A DNA stretch of 47,260 bases from assembly GCA_009760855.2 (NCBI GenBank), contig WPIO01000348.1, forward strand, positions 27,501-74,760. Direction: 5' to 3'. The notes under the pieces are model-generated. The model did no database searches. It saw only the letters and a list, made by a program, of their open reading frames with translations, and was not told the DNA's origin. How positions within the stretch are numbered: position 1 is the stretch's first letter; each line of letters opens with the position of its first letter. The stretch is from Cristatella mucedo. Lineage: Eukaryota; Bryozoa; Phylactolaemata; Cristatellidae. Both the position numbers and the translations under genes were made by a program. This document shows, in pieces, positions 13,526-23,112 of the stretch.

Positions 13526-14052
13526 GTGACGATGGCTCGCTGGATGCATTTCTATTGACCTCATGTTCTATGATGCATAATTCATGAGATGATTTTGCCA
13601 ACAGAGAAAATCTTTCTCGGATCCAATGTTGACACCGAACGCCACAGGACTGGCGGTCGCCAGCTTTTGTTCATCGATAAGCGCGCGCTGGCGCTGAGAC
13701 ATCGGAGGACCGTAAGCTATGTTCCACTACCACGCAATCTGTAGCTCACTGCACCTACGTGCTCTGTCGGCTCCTATTTGCGCCGTATGTATGCATGGAG
13801 ATTGTATGGTGACTGCCAGCGATTGGGTCGGCCATGTGTACCTATCTGAGGCGAGTACACGTAAAGCAAGCTTCTAGAAAGCACCTGCTACCGCTGAAAG
13901 ATTTGATCGTGCTGTGCAAGCAGAGAGCCTGATCGGGTCGCAGCAGCTAGCGTTGCACGTCCCTACGGTCTCAGCCTCCGAAGGGGCGGGCCTTCAGGCT
14001 CCGAGCAAAGGCACCGAGAAAAGCATCGGCATACTGCACGTCGTGCAGTGAA

Positions 14053-14112
14053 GTAGCGAGGTCATGTAGCGAGGTCAGGTAGCGAGGTCATGTAGCGAGG
14101 TCATGTAGCGAG
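14053..14112. repeat. 13-bp minisatellite (GTAGCGAGGTCAT)n
   Basis: Four full copies plus a partial of GTAGCGAGGTCAT, with one T-to-G change. The matching place in dispersed-repeat copy 2 (about 35520-35540) has a single unit. Confidence 0.93.
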
Positions 14113-14910
14113 CCGTCTCATTTATCCTTCTCACCATTAGAGGAATACATTGGAGTCGCTCACAGGCCTTCTCCCCCAGGGCCGGCCATCCATGTGAGCA
14201 ATGTACAATTTAAAAGCCCACTAGGCCGCTCATCATATTTTGACTATGGACCCGACAGGGAGCCATTGCATGCATCGGTGTTGAACGCCCCCTCGTAGAT
14301 ATTGCAAAGCCATTGGAACACCTAGGCCTATGCTTCTCTGATAAATCTCTCTGTCAAAAAGCATTAGTTTTCTGGCCTACTGCCAGAAGCCATGAACTTC
14401 AGAACTGTCAGTGTGCTTTGAAGTACCACATACATTGTCGGCTGATAGCCTGCCAGCTATCCCCTCATTAGCTGCTTAAACGGCACTAATATCATCGCTA
14501 AGGAAGGTTATCGGCCGGTCATCGCATGATTAGATTCATGATTGTGTGCTTTTTTAACCCGCACCCAAAAAGCACTTCGTAGCAATGCGTGCTGTCTTCT
14601 GCCTCCCTCAATGAGGTGCCTGCAAACAGCCTCATGGATAATGCATACATTTGACTATCTTTCGGAAAAGGTATCGGCACCTATTCGATGATTTCATATC
14701 CTGTCTGACCATATTTCTCTCCTCTTCTCGCATGCTGTTTCTCTCTCTCGTTCTCTCTCTCGCTCTCGCCTTTCTTCATGACGTTACTATACCTCTGCTG
14801 TCTCTTTCTGCCTATCTATCGATGTCAGTCTGTCGGCTTGCCAATCAAGATGTCCCTGTCTTTGTCATTCTCTGACCTATTTATCTATAACTTACATAAT
14901 CTATATATAT

Positions 14911-15035
<125 letters not shown>

Positions 15036-15064
15036 GTCATCTCCTGTGCTAGAATACCCCTACG

Positions 15065-15190
15065 AAGTCTCAGCCTAGTAGTCTCACACTTCACGATCCA
15101 GATCGTGGGTATGATTCTTAAAGTGGTCTATCCTTTATTGTCCTCGGCAAAGTGTATTGATAGCAGTTAAGTCTCTGTTCAGGCAGGTTA
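15065..15190 (+). mobile_element. SINE2 copy b, degenerate
   Basis: The body segments CGGCAAAGTGTATTGATAGC and a degraded B box (GGGTATGATTC) line up with SINE2 copy a. The A box is hard to see. Confidence 0.5.
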
Positions 15191-15361
15191 GATCTCAGTG
15201 GGAGACTACAGAGTATTGACGTGAATGGACAAAGATCATCCGAGTTACCTCTGAAATATGGGGTACCTCAGGGCTCCATGCTTGGTCCGGTTCTTTTCAC
15301 GGTTTATACTCTCCCTCTTGCTGATGTGATTGCCAAGCACCATTTAGGCTTTCACTTCTAT

Positions 15362-15673
15362 TTATGTATCTCCGTCTGTAACTCCACAAAGTCATATTGA
15401 CCATGTGGGTATTAGGCAGGAGAGATTTGTATAGCGCACTCACAACCTAAGCGGCTTTCGGTACGCATTCGGTAGCCAACAGACTTCGTCTCACGCAACA
15501 AAGAGAAAGTGGGAAGCATAGCAGAGTCAGGAGAGCAGTTTAGGTAGTGAGTAGTTTACAAGTAGCAGCTCAGGACCGCTGAAAGAGATGTGCCATAGTC
15601 GGCAGCAGGAGATTAGTTATCGTTGCGTAAGAATTGTGGAAGCGAGTTCCACAGCCTAGGACCTGCAGAGCTT
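15362..15673 (-). mobile_element. LINE-B copy B2, 3' fragment nested in LINE-A
   Basis: Minus-strand LINE-B 3' end: reading the minus strand it starts at CTCTGCAGGTCCTAGGCTG and runs to GGAGTTACAGACGGAGATAC. It separates the Tyr and Ala codons of the YADD box of LINE-A copy A7. No clear target duplication is visible. Confidence 0.9.
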
Positions 15674-15689
15674 TGCGGATGACACTCAG

Positions 15690-16535
15690 TTGTACCTTTG
15701 CTTTGATTTCTCCCAGCCTTCGAGCACCTCGAATTCTCTCAACTCAATTGCTGCATGTATTGATGACATCCGCACACGGATGGCATCAATTTTTCTAAAA
15801 CTAAGCCATGATAAAACTAACTTATTAGTTATGGGCAAACCCAGTGTGATTCACAAATTGAAAAGGCTGACGCTCAAAATGGGCTCTGCCAGCATATCTT
15901 CTGTTGAATCAGCACGAAATCTTGGTGTCATGTTCGAAAGTGACCTCTCGTTAGACGACCACATCAGCTCCACAGTCAAATCTGCCTACTTTCAGCTACA
16001 TAACATTGCTAAAATTCGGGCTTGTTTAGATAAGGATACCATGTCTAAGTTGGTCCATGCATTTATGACATCCCGACTTGACTTCTGTAACTCACTGCTT
16101 GCTGGCCTACCGGCATGTGCAATCAGGCGATTACAGCTTGTGCAAAACTCCGCAGCTAGGCTTGTCTGTCGTGAGCGTCGCAGTTGCCACATCACACCAC
16201 TTCTCACCGATCTGCACCGGCTCCCAGTCAAGCAATGGATCGACTTCAAAGTTTTGTCGCTCACTTTTAGGTCACTTCATTCTTTGGCTCCAGCCTATTT
16301 CTCAGATCTACTCCCCCACCAGGCCAAGCATCGTACCACCTGCTTTTCGGAATCCAGCAGTTTACCACTACCTCGTACAAACCCCGAATCCTTTGGAGAC
16401 CGTGCATTTAGTTCGTATGCTTCCAAAGCCTGGAACTCTCTCCCGACTTGCGTCAGAACATCCCCTGACCTGACCACATTTGCAAAGAAATTAAAAACGC
16501 ACCTATTTAGGACAGCATTTAGTGGGTCCCTGTGA
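15690..16535 (+). pseudogene. C-terminal part of LINE-A RT, longest intact frame
   Basis: 281 codons without a break, the longest preserved C-terminal LINE-A frame here. Landmarks: YLCFDFSQPSSTSNS, LLVMGKPSVIHKL, SASISSVESARNLGV, SDLSLDDHISSTVKSAYFQL, SRLDFCNSLLAGLP, RRLQLVQNSAARLV, LAPAYFSDLLPHQAKHRTT, SKAWNSLPT, TTFAKKLKTHLF, ending SGSL and a stop. The YADD box lies just upstream and is cut off by the LINE-B insertion. The Met at 15690 replaces a usual Leu in QLYLCFD and is not a start. The good state of this frame suggests a relatively young copy. Confidence 0.85.
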
Positions 16536-16770
16536 TTCGTCTTTGGTGTGCCTATGCGTGCTGACACTGTGCATGCTGCCACTAACCACATTTGCATGCT
16601 GACCCTGTGCATGTCACCCCTAACCACGTTGTTCATTTTGTTTATCAAGCGTGATATTACTCACGATTCAATCGCGTTTCCCTTTGCAGCAAATGTAAAG
16701 CGTCTAGGAAGAGATTGAGTTCTGCGAGGGCGCTTTATCAAGTGCAGTATTATCATTCTTCTTCTTATTA

Positions 16771-16982
16771 TTATCATTCTTCGGCAACATAAACGAGGCT
16801 GTTCAATCAGATAGCATTTAACTTTAACTTCTAATCTGAAGTGGTTTTATGAAGTGAAAGAGAAAGAAAACCCCTTGGTGCTTTGGGGAGAGCCATTGGC
16901 ATTTTAACCCACCAAAGCACCTGATACCCACGCTAAACAGCTCTTCCTGTCGAAAGCATAGCTGGGATGGCATAGATACCAG
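16771..16982. other. Short unassigned stretch
   Basis: Contains AACGAGGCTGTTCAATCAG (16789-16810), similar to the SINE2 body, then sequence I cannot assign. Confidence 0.4.
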
Positions 16983-17345
16983 TGCCCTTAGTTCGTATGC
17001 TCTCAAACCTGAAACTCACTTCCGACTTGCGTCACGACTTCTCCTGACTTGACCATATTTGTAAATGAAGTAAAACATATCTACATATCACAGCATTTAG
17101 TGGGTCTTTGTTATTTGACCTCGTGATTATGGGTGCTGACACTGTGTGCTGCCACCGACCATACTTTGCATGCTGACCCTGTGTATGTCACCCCTAACCA
17201 TGTTACTTTTTTGTTTATTGAGAACGTTACCAATAATAATTCGATCGAGCTGTCTGTGCAGCAATATTAAAGTGCCTAGAAAGAGATTGAGTTCTCCGAG
17301 GGCGCTGTCAATTCTAGCCTTCTTCTTCTTCTTCTTCTTATTATT
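16983..17345 (+). mobile_element. LINE-A copy A8, 3' fragment
   Basis: Starts within the C-terminal region (TTAGTTCGTATGCTC) and continues through the 3' UTR and hairpin to a TTC/TTA-rich tail ending near 17345. Confidence 0.88.
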
Positions 17346-18090
17346 AGTGGTCTAGCTGCTACAACTAGCCAGCCGGAAGAACATTGGTAAAAACTATTGA
17401 CCAGCCTGATGATAACACTGAATGAGTATCTCACTTGCTTAGACAAGCGCTGTCGATCTGAGTACACAGATTTGGGCAACGAGTTCGCCCTGGTTTCGAC
17501 CTCTGGCCGAGTGACAGCTATGAACCAATTCTCGTAGGGTTCACCCAAATGGAAGAGGCACAGTCTAACCCCAACAAACAGCCGGAGAAGCGAATGACAG
17601 TCAAATATCAACAGGAAATTAAAATATGAAACTAAAGACACCACTTCTAAGCTCGCAGCAACACACAGACTGAGCAGCAATCAATCGCTGGCCTCAGGCC
17701 GTGGCTAAGACCGACTATCCAGGTCGGACTCTTCATTATTACCTGATCCAGAGACAGATAGTCTTCATTGCCTTCACCTAGGTAATTAAATAATCATGAT
17801 CAAGAGCCAGCTAATCTCTATTTCATAATTAAATCCGCCATCTACTAAATTTTGACTGCGAGATGGCGTGTTATAACTGCATATGCAAATTTAAAATTAT
17901 CTCCCCTGTGATTTTTGAACTGGCGCGCTATTCACAGCTGTACAATCTTCATAATAAAACAGTAAAAGCATAACTAAGGGGACGGGGGTGTTAATGGCAT
18001 CAGCTACCCGTGTTTTTCAACGGTACAAACTCTTACTTGTGGACACAGTTATAACTATTTATGTTAACAATAACGCTTGATATAAGTGGA
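17346..18090. other. Unassigned stretch upstream of the tRNA gene
   Basis: No repeat family or gene recognised. A 134-codon minus frame at 17276-17680 overlaps the LINE-A tail and looks like chance. Confidence 0.45.
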
Positions 18091-18175
18091 GCCTTTGTGG
18101 CGCAATTGGTTAGCGCGTCGTACTTATATGCAGTAAGTGATGCGAAGGTTGTGAGTTCGATCCTCACCTAAGGCA
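18091..18175 (+). tRNA. tRNA-Ile(UAU) with an 11-base intron
   Basis: Decodes AUA as isoleucine. The full cloverleaf can be drawn: acceptor GCCTTTG with CTAAGGC, D stem GCGC/GCGC, anticodon stem TCGTA/TGCGA, anticodon TAT, and T arm GTGAG-TTCGATC-CTCAC, with discriminator A at 18175. An 11-base intron (TGCAGTAAGTG) lies between positions 37 and 38, the usual site for nuclear tRNA introns, and tRNA-Ile(UAU) genes of animals normally have one. The only flaw is a U-U mismatch at 6:67 in the acceptor stem. A run of four T at 18181-18184 is a Pol III terminator. CCA is not encoded. A SINE head is unlikely because the complete fold is kept. Confidence 0.93.
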
Positions 18176-18176
18176 C

Positions 18177-18280
18177 TTACTTTTAGTGGTGGTCCCCGGA
18201 AGTAGGCCGTCGTCTGTGTGCTAAGGCTGAGCACATACTTTTTGTGGTGGTCCCCGGCAGTAGGCCGTCGTCTGTGTGAC
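18177..18280 (+). repeat. Tandem duplication downstream of the tRNA gene
   Basis: GTGGTGGTCCCCGG and AGTAGGCCGTCGTCTGTGTG occur twice, in about 45-base units starting near 18177 and 18236. The spacer before the second unit (CTAAGGCTGAGCACATAC) resembles the tRNA 3' end, so the duplicated unit may have included it. Confidence 0.85.
18181..18184 (+). terminator. Pol III terminator of the tRNA-Ile gene
   Basis: TTTT five bases after the tRNA 3' end. A second, longer run (TTTTT) occurs about 55 bases further on in a duplicated segment. Confidence 0.8.
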
Positions 18281-18519
18281 AAGTCAGCTGTCCCAATGAT
18301 TTGTAGCAGTAGCTTGCTCGGCCTCGCTCGCCATTACCAATGTGAGTTAACTAATACCTTTCGTAGCAGTCATATAGACCTTTTTTTCTAGATACCTAAC
18401 AGATTTAAATCCGTTTCCAGGTACTTGAAATGTGCTAGACAAGCACTCCATCTGGTTAGTGATGAAATGCAGTATCAGTATACATACACCCACAAAAGAG
18501 AAAGGACAACGGACAGCAA

Positions 18520-19010
18520 ATATGCTGTCAAGAGCAGGTAGGTTTTTAGCTTTTTAAATTTACTTAAGTCAGAAGACTTAAAGTCAGTCTTGAATGACTC
18601 TCTGGCTATGGGAGTGTATGTGAAGTAATGGCACCGTCTCCAAACAATTTGAGGTTGGTCTGAGGCACAGCTAAACGATTTGTGCTAGAAAGGCATGTGG
18701 TACGACGCTCAGCTTGATTGAGGAGACGTTCTGATCAGTAGGCTGGAGTCAGAAAATGAAGGAGCGTGAACGTGAGTGAAGAAACCTTAAGATAGTTAGG
18801 CCGTTTGATTGGGAGCCAGTGCAAATCGGGGAGAATTGGTGTAGTGTGGCAACTGCAGCGCTCACGACAGACAAACCCGGCTTCAGAGTTTTGCACCTAA
18901 TGCAGGCGCCTAAATTCTTCGCCCCATAGGACCTGCAAGCAGCATGCTACAGAAGTCAAGACGGGATGTCGCAAATGCATGGACCGGCTCGCCAACGGAC
19001 CTACTGTAAG
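18520..19010 (-). mobile_element. LINE-A-like copy A9, diverged
   Basis: Minus-strand remnant of the LINE C-terminal region. Recognisable by TGGGAGCCAGTGCAAATCGG, GCTCACGACAGACAAACC and CATGCTACAGAAGTCAAGAC, the complements of the HWLP, CRER and CSSL-type segments. Heavily mutated. Confidence 0.75.
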
Positions 19011-19224
19011 TAGGGAAGCTGAGCGAGCCAAACCTTGAACTCAGGGCAAGAGCCAGATACCTCCGCCTTACCAGCCGAAATTCTTCACCACAACCGAGGA
19101 TGCAAATTCCACATCTATGACATCTGCCGTGGACTGAACCTGTCTAAATTGGCATCCGAACTCTTTGCCAATATGCCAGGGATATATCGCACCAGCAGCG
19201 AAGCAGCTAGTGTCTAGAGGCTTC

Positions 19225-19445
19225 TTTTGACATCAAATCTTGCCTTCTTTAACTCATTGCTTGCAGGTCTTCAGGCGTGAGCAATTCAGGCGCCTACAGT
19301 TGGTGCAAAACTATGCAGCGAGGTTTGTTTTTCGTGAGCGTGGCAGGTGCTACAGTACAACTGCGTGCACCTGCTCTCTCCCAATTAGGCGTTATATCTA
19401 CTTCAAAGTTGCGTCTGGCTCGCTGAGCTTTTGCTACTTACCGCA
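19225..19445 (+). mobile_element. LINE-A-like copy A10, internal fragment
   Basis: Plus-strand C-terminal fragment: FNSLLAGL-like sequence followed by RRLQLVQNYAARFVFRER (about 19285-19340). Ends at an inverted repeat. Confidence 0.7.
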
Positions 19446-19448
19446 GGT

Positions 19449-19499
19449 CAATTGCCAAGCTGGTCCATGCCAAAAGAACATGGACCAGCTGGCCAATTG
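19449..19499. repeat. 21-bp inverted repeat (hairpin)
   Basis: CAATTGCCAAGCTGGTCCAT and the complement of CAATTGGCCAGCTGGTCCAT form a stem with two mismatches and a 9-base loop. GCTGGTCCATG resembles a LINE-A word (TTGGTCCATGC), so the hairpin marks the junction of oppositely oriented LINE fragments A10 and A11. Confidence 0.85.
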
Positions 19500-19795
19500 C
19501 CTTGTTTCAGCAGGCCCGAATTATTTCTAGTGTACTCGGCTGGAAGTTAACGACTAAAAATTGTAGAGCGTAAGCCGTCATCTAGTGCAAGTAAGTATTG
19601 AAGCAGGATACCCATTAAATAGATTGCGTGCAGAGATCCCAGCGACCCCAATTTGAGGGTTAGGCTTTCCAAATTATAAACGGCACAGGGCTCACACCAG
19701 CTATACAGTTGAATTTTGATGTAATTCAATTTGAGAAATGGTAGTGCCATCTGAGTGCGAGTTCAGCACTACAGGCTGCGAGGGTGTTTAGCAAG
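19480..19795 (-). mobile_element. LINE-A-like copy A11, diverged internal fragment
   Basis: The minus strand reads ALPFLKLNYIKIQLYSW, YNLESLTLKLGS and LALDDGLRSTI, matching LINE-A's FLKLNDDKTNLLVMG, IHKLERLTLKIGS and LSLDDHISSTV. Confidence 0.75.
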
Positions 19796-19875
19796 CGTGA
19801 TGTGCCGGAAGACAGATTACAATGGATAAGTGCTTGCTAACGTGTCAATGATTTCGGTAATGAATTCATGAACAC

Positions 19876-20655
19876 ATGAGCTCCAGTCAAGTCTGCCTAC
19901 TTTCAGCTACATAACATTGCGGAAAGTCAGGCTTGCTTAGACAGGGATACCACATCTAAATTGGTCCATGCCTTTGTGGCATCCCGTCTTAATTTCTGTA
20001 ACGCACTGCTCGCTGGCCTATAGCCTGTGAACTCATGCATTAACAGCTGGTGCAAAACTGGTCAGCTAGGCTTGTCTGTCGAAAGAGTAGCAGTTTCCAC
20101 ATCTCACCACTTCTCGCCGACCTGCACTGGCTCCAGGTCAAGCAACGCATCGCCTTCGGTTCTGTCAATCGCTGAGGTCCCTTCAAACTTTGGCTCCAGC
20201 CTACCTATCAGATCTACTCCCCCAAAAGGCCAAGCATCGTACCAGCCGCTTTTCGGAATCTACCTATTTATCTATACCTCTGCAAACCTCAAATCCTTGG
20301 AGATCGTGCCTTAGTTTGTATGCTCCCAAAGCCTGGAACTCACTCCCGACTTCCGTCACGACGTCCCCTGACTTGACCACATTTAAAAAGAAACTAAAAA
20401 CTCACCCACTTTATGATAGCATTTAGTGGGTCCCTGTGATTCATCCTTTTTGTGCTTATGCGTGCTGACATGTGCATGCTGCCACTAACCACCCATGCAT
20501 GCTGACCCTGTGCATGTCACCCCTTACCATGTTATTTAGGTTGTTTATCAAGCATGAAACCACTCGCCATTCAATCGTGCTTCCTTTGCGGCAAGTGTAA
20601 ATCACCTAGAAAGAGATTGAGTTCTCTGAGGGCGCTTTATCTACTGTATTATTAT
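19876..20655 (+). mobile_element. LINE-A copy A12, 3' half
   Basis: Starts at the VKSAYFQLHNIA segment (AAGTCTGCCTACTTTCAGCT) and runs to the 3' UTR, hairpin and tail near 20655. Frameshifts near 20030 and 20170 break the frame; a short open stretch at 20190-20426 keeps APAYLSDLLPQKAKHRTS and KAWNSLPTSVTTSPDLTTF. Confidence 0.9.
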
Positions 20656-20656
20656 A

Positions 20657-20943
20657 TAAAAAACAAACTAAAAACGCGCCTATTTATGACGGCATTTAGT
20701 GGGTCCATGTGATTTGTTATTTATGTGGTAATGCGTGCTGACACTGTGCCTGCTGCCACTAACCATACTTGCATACTGACCATATGCATGTCAACCCTAA
20801 CCATGTTATCCTTGCTGTTTATTTAGTATGCTACTACTAACCATTCGATCGTGCTTCCTTTTCAGCAAATTTAAAGTGCCTAGAAAGAGATAGAAGTGTC
20901 CGAGGGCCCTATATCCAATGTATTATTATTACTATTATTATTA
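20657..20943 (+). mobile_element. LINE-A copy A13, 3' end
   Basis: Directly behind A12's tail: AAACTAAAAACGCGCCTATT, the end of the coding region, then UTR, hairpin and an ATT tail. Two 3' ends in tandem, as in A6. Confidence 0.88.
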
Positions 20944-21507
20944 GGTCTCAATTAGAGGTTAAAGATCAGGGGCATCATCATTTCACGTAATATCATTAGG
21001 TTACCGCATATAGGACAGGTATACTTTATGCACATTTGAAGTTTGGCCGACAGGGTTATTGTTGGCCTAAGCACCACTAAGAGTGCTTCAGCGCTGCTGA
21101 ACTTGATGGGTGGCTAATGTATTATTATTATTATGATTATTAGGTCTCAATTAGAGGTAAAAGATTAAGGGCATCATCATTTCACGTAATATCATTAGGT
21201 TACCGCATATAGGACAGGTATACTTTATGCACATTTGAAGTTTGGCCGACAGGGTTATTGTTGGCCTAAGCACCACTAAGAGTGCTTCAGCGCTGCTGAA
21301 CTTGATGGGTGGCTAATGTATTATTATTATTATGATTATTAGGTCTCAATTAGAGGTAAAAGATTAAGGGCATCATCATTTCACGTAATATCATTAGGTT
21401 ACCGCATATAGGACAAGCATGCTTTATGCACATCTGAAGTTTGGCCGACAGGGATATAGTTGGCCTAATCACCACTAAGTTAGAGTGCTTCAGCGCTGCT
21501 GAACTGG
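20944..21507 (+). repeat. 199-bp tandem repeat, three units
   Basis: Units at 20944-21142, 21143-21341 and 21342 to about 21507. Units 1 and 2 are almost identical; the third drifts and is cut short. Each begins GGTCTCAATTAGAGGT, contains TTTGGCCGACAGGG and CTTCAGCGCTGCTGAACT, and the first two end in (ATT)n with TATGATTATTAG. No frame or tRNA-like boxes are obvious. The ATT ends resemble LINE-A tails, so each unit could be a retrotransposed 3' end, or the array may be a young satellite. Confidence 0.93.
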
Positions 21508-21689
21508 AGGGAGTGCACGCTGGGCGGATCGTAAAAAAGTCTGGAAATACTGATAATGCTCCACTTACCCGTTTTCAAGTTAGGTGACCTCAACCTCAAT
21601 ATTTTACTCCCTAGAATCGCTTCAGCTACGTCTGCCCATTATATGGTAGTGCTGTAATACAATGAATTAAAGTGGGATGAGCACGCTGC

Positions 21690-22270
21690 CTCTACCTTTA
21701 AGTCAGCCTTCGTTCAGCTGAGGAACATTGGGGGCCAAAATTAGGGCCTGCCTGTGCGATAGCACGACATCTAAAATAGCTAGCGAAGCTGTGACATCAA
21801 TTCCGACTTGCAATGACTCTAATTATCCCGAACCCCGGCTCGTGTCCCTAATGAACTGGAACTGGGGCGAAATTCTGTAGCTTATCCGATCTGCCATCAA
21901 TGGCGTAGCTTCTGTATCGCACCACTTCTGTCTGAGTCTCACTGGCTCCTTATCAATCACTGAATCAAGTTAAGGATCCTCTCTCTTTCTCTCTCTCTCG
22001 CCCTCTCTCTGGCTTGTATGCTGCTTCAACCTCTAGCACCAGCCTTGACCTACTCAAACTCTCTACTCCGGTGTGCCCTCGAACTGTCCATTTATTGGTC
22101 TATAGTTGCCTCGTGGTTCCTCGCGATAAATGCTAGTCTTTCGGTGATCCAGACTCCGGTTACTTCGCATCGAAAGCTTGAACTCGCCCTCGGCTTCTGG
22201 CACCGCCTGCTTTGACTTTGCAGCGTTCAAGTCTCAGCTAAAGACGAGCCTATTCCTCTCAGCTTCGGTT
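21690..22270 (+). mobile_element. LINE-C copy C1, old LINE fragment
   Basis: A third, more decayed LINE. Recognisable by STFKSAFVQLRNIG (about 21695-21735), a degraded middle section and the C-terminal ASGTACFDFAAFKSQLKTSLF-type segment near 22195-22260. CT-rich simple sequence at about 21980-22015 interrupts it. Confidence 0.65.
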
Positions 22271-22446
22271 AATCACTAAGTGGCCCGGCTCGTCAGTGGC
22301 CGCGAGTGTCTTTTTGGTGTACTTCTGCATGCTTGCCAAAGCAAGATAACTTGCATGTTATTGACTCTTTAATAAACGTATGTAAATTAATAAGACTAAA
22401 CTGAATAATAACGGATGATAGAATATTAGTTACGTAATAAACTGAA

Positions 22447-23110
22447 TCTTTATCCGTAACTCCACAAAGCCACAAGGACTAGACGGGCATTACGCCAAAG
22501 AGTTTTCTATGGCACACTGAGAGCTGCTTACGGTGCCCACACGGTAGTCAAAAGATTTTTCCTGATGCGACAAAGGAGAAAGCGAGATGTAGAATAGAGA
22601 AAGAATAGAATAGAATAGAGAAAGCAGAATCAGGAGCTCATTTGATAAAGTGACACTAAAGTAGAAGCTCGGAACGGCTGGAAAGGATGTATTGACAGCA
22701 GTAGAGAAGATGTCACTACGAATTGTGAATATGAAAGTGAGTTACACAGCCAAGGAGCTGTAGTGAAAAAGCTTCTTCACCAACGGTTCTAAAAAACCGG
22801 TGCAGCTTTTCAGCTTGGTACAATAGAGTCAAGCACGTCGGGCTTTGTGGGTCATAGTAAGAATTCATTTCCTCTGTATTCATTGATCGACCGAACGGAT
22901 GGCATCTCAGCTCTTTTAGCAGAGGAGACACGCGGCTTAACCTCTACGATTTGTCTTGCAGCCCTACTCATAGCCAGCTGCAGAGGCTTAATAGGTTTTT
23001 TCGGTGATCCAGCCATAACGAAATAACAGTTGTCTAGCCTAGACAGAACCAGGTAGTTAGTAAGATTTTCACGATGTCATAGCTGTAGAAAATCCTTAAT
23101 CTTAGAAATA
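22447..23110 (-). mobile_element. LINE-B copy B3, 3' half, diverged
   Basis: The minus strand gives LDNCYFVMAGSPKKPIKPLQ and VSPLLKELRCHPF (RT C-terminal region), FRTVGEEAFSLQ, and the LINE-B 3' end with TTTGTGGAGTTACGGATAAA near 22447. Several frame breaks. Confidence 0.75.
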
Positions 23111-23112
23111 GG

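Larger units (their letters stand above)
13190..14885 (+). repeat. Dispersed 1.6-kb repeat, copy 1
   Basis: Matches 34685-36255 in the same orientation along its length: shared landmarks include CCGACAAACTG, the SINE2-like tRNA head, GATGGCTCGCTG, TGTAGCTCACTG, GATAATGCATACATTTGACT, ATTTCATATCCTGTCTGACC and a CT-rich 3' part. By eye the copies are moderately diverged, with indels (about 140 bases near 14180-14330 absent from the other copy). No long ORF and no clear terminal repeats. It may be an old transposable element of unknown class, or a segmental duplication. Confidence 0.85.
15193..16770 (+). mobile_element. LINE-A copy A7, split by a LINE-B insertion
   Basis: 5'-truncated at RT motif A/B (LSGRLQSIDVNGQ region). 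The RT frame is cut at 15361, inside the catalytic box: FHFY is on the left and ADDTQLY on the right of a 310-bp LINE-B fragment (15362-15673). After it the C-terminal 281-codon frame is open to its natural stop at 16535. The 3' UTR, hairpin and ATT-like tail end near 16770. Confidence 0.93.

Noticed and set aside
20944-21507. CRISPR-like repeat array
   Set aside because: Units are contiguous 199-bp repeats with no spacers, in animal DNA.
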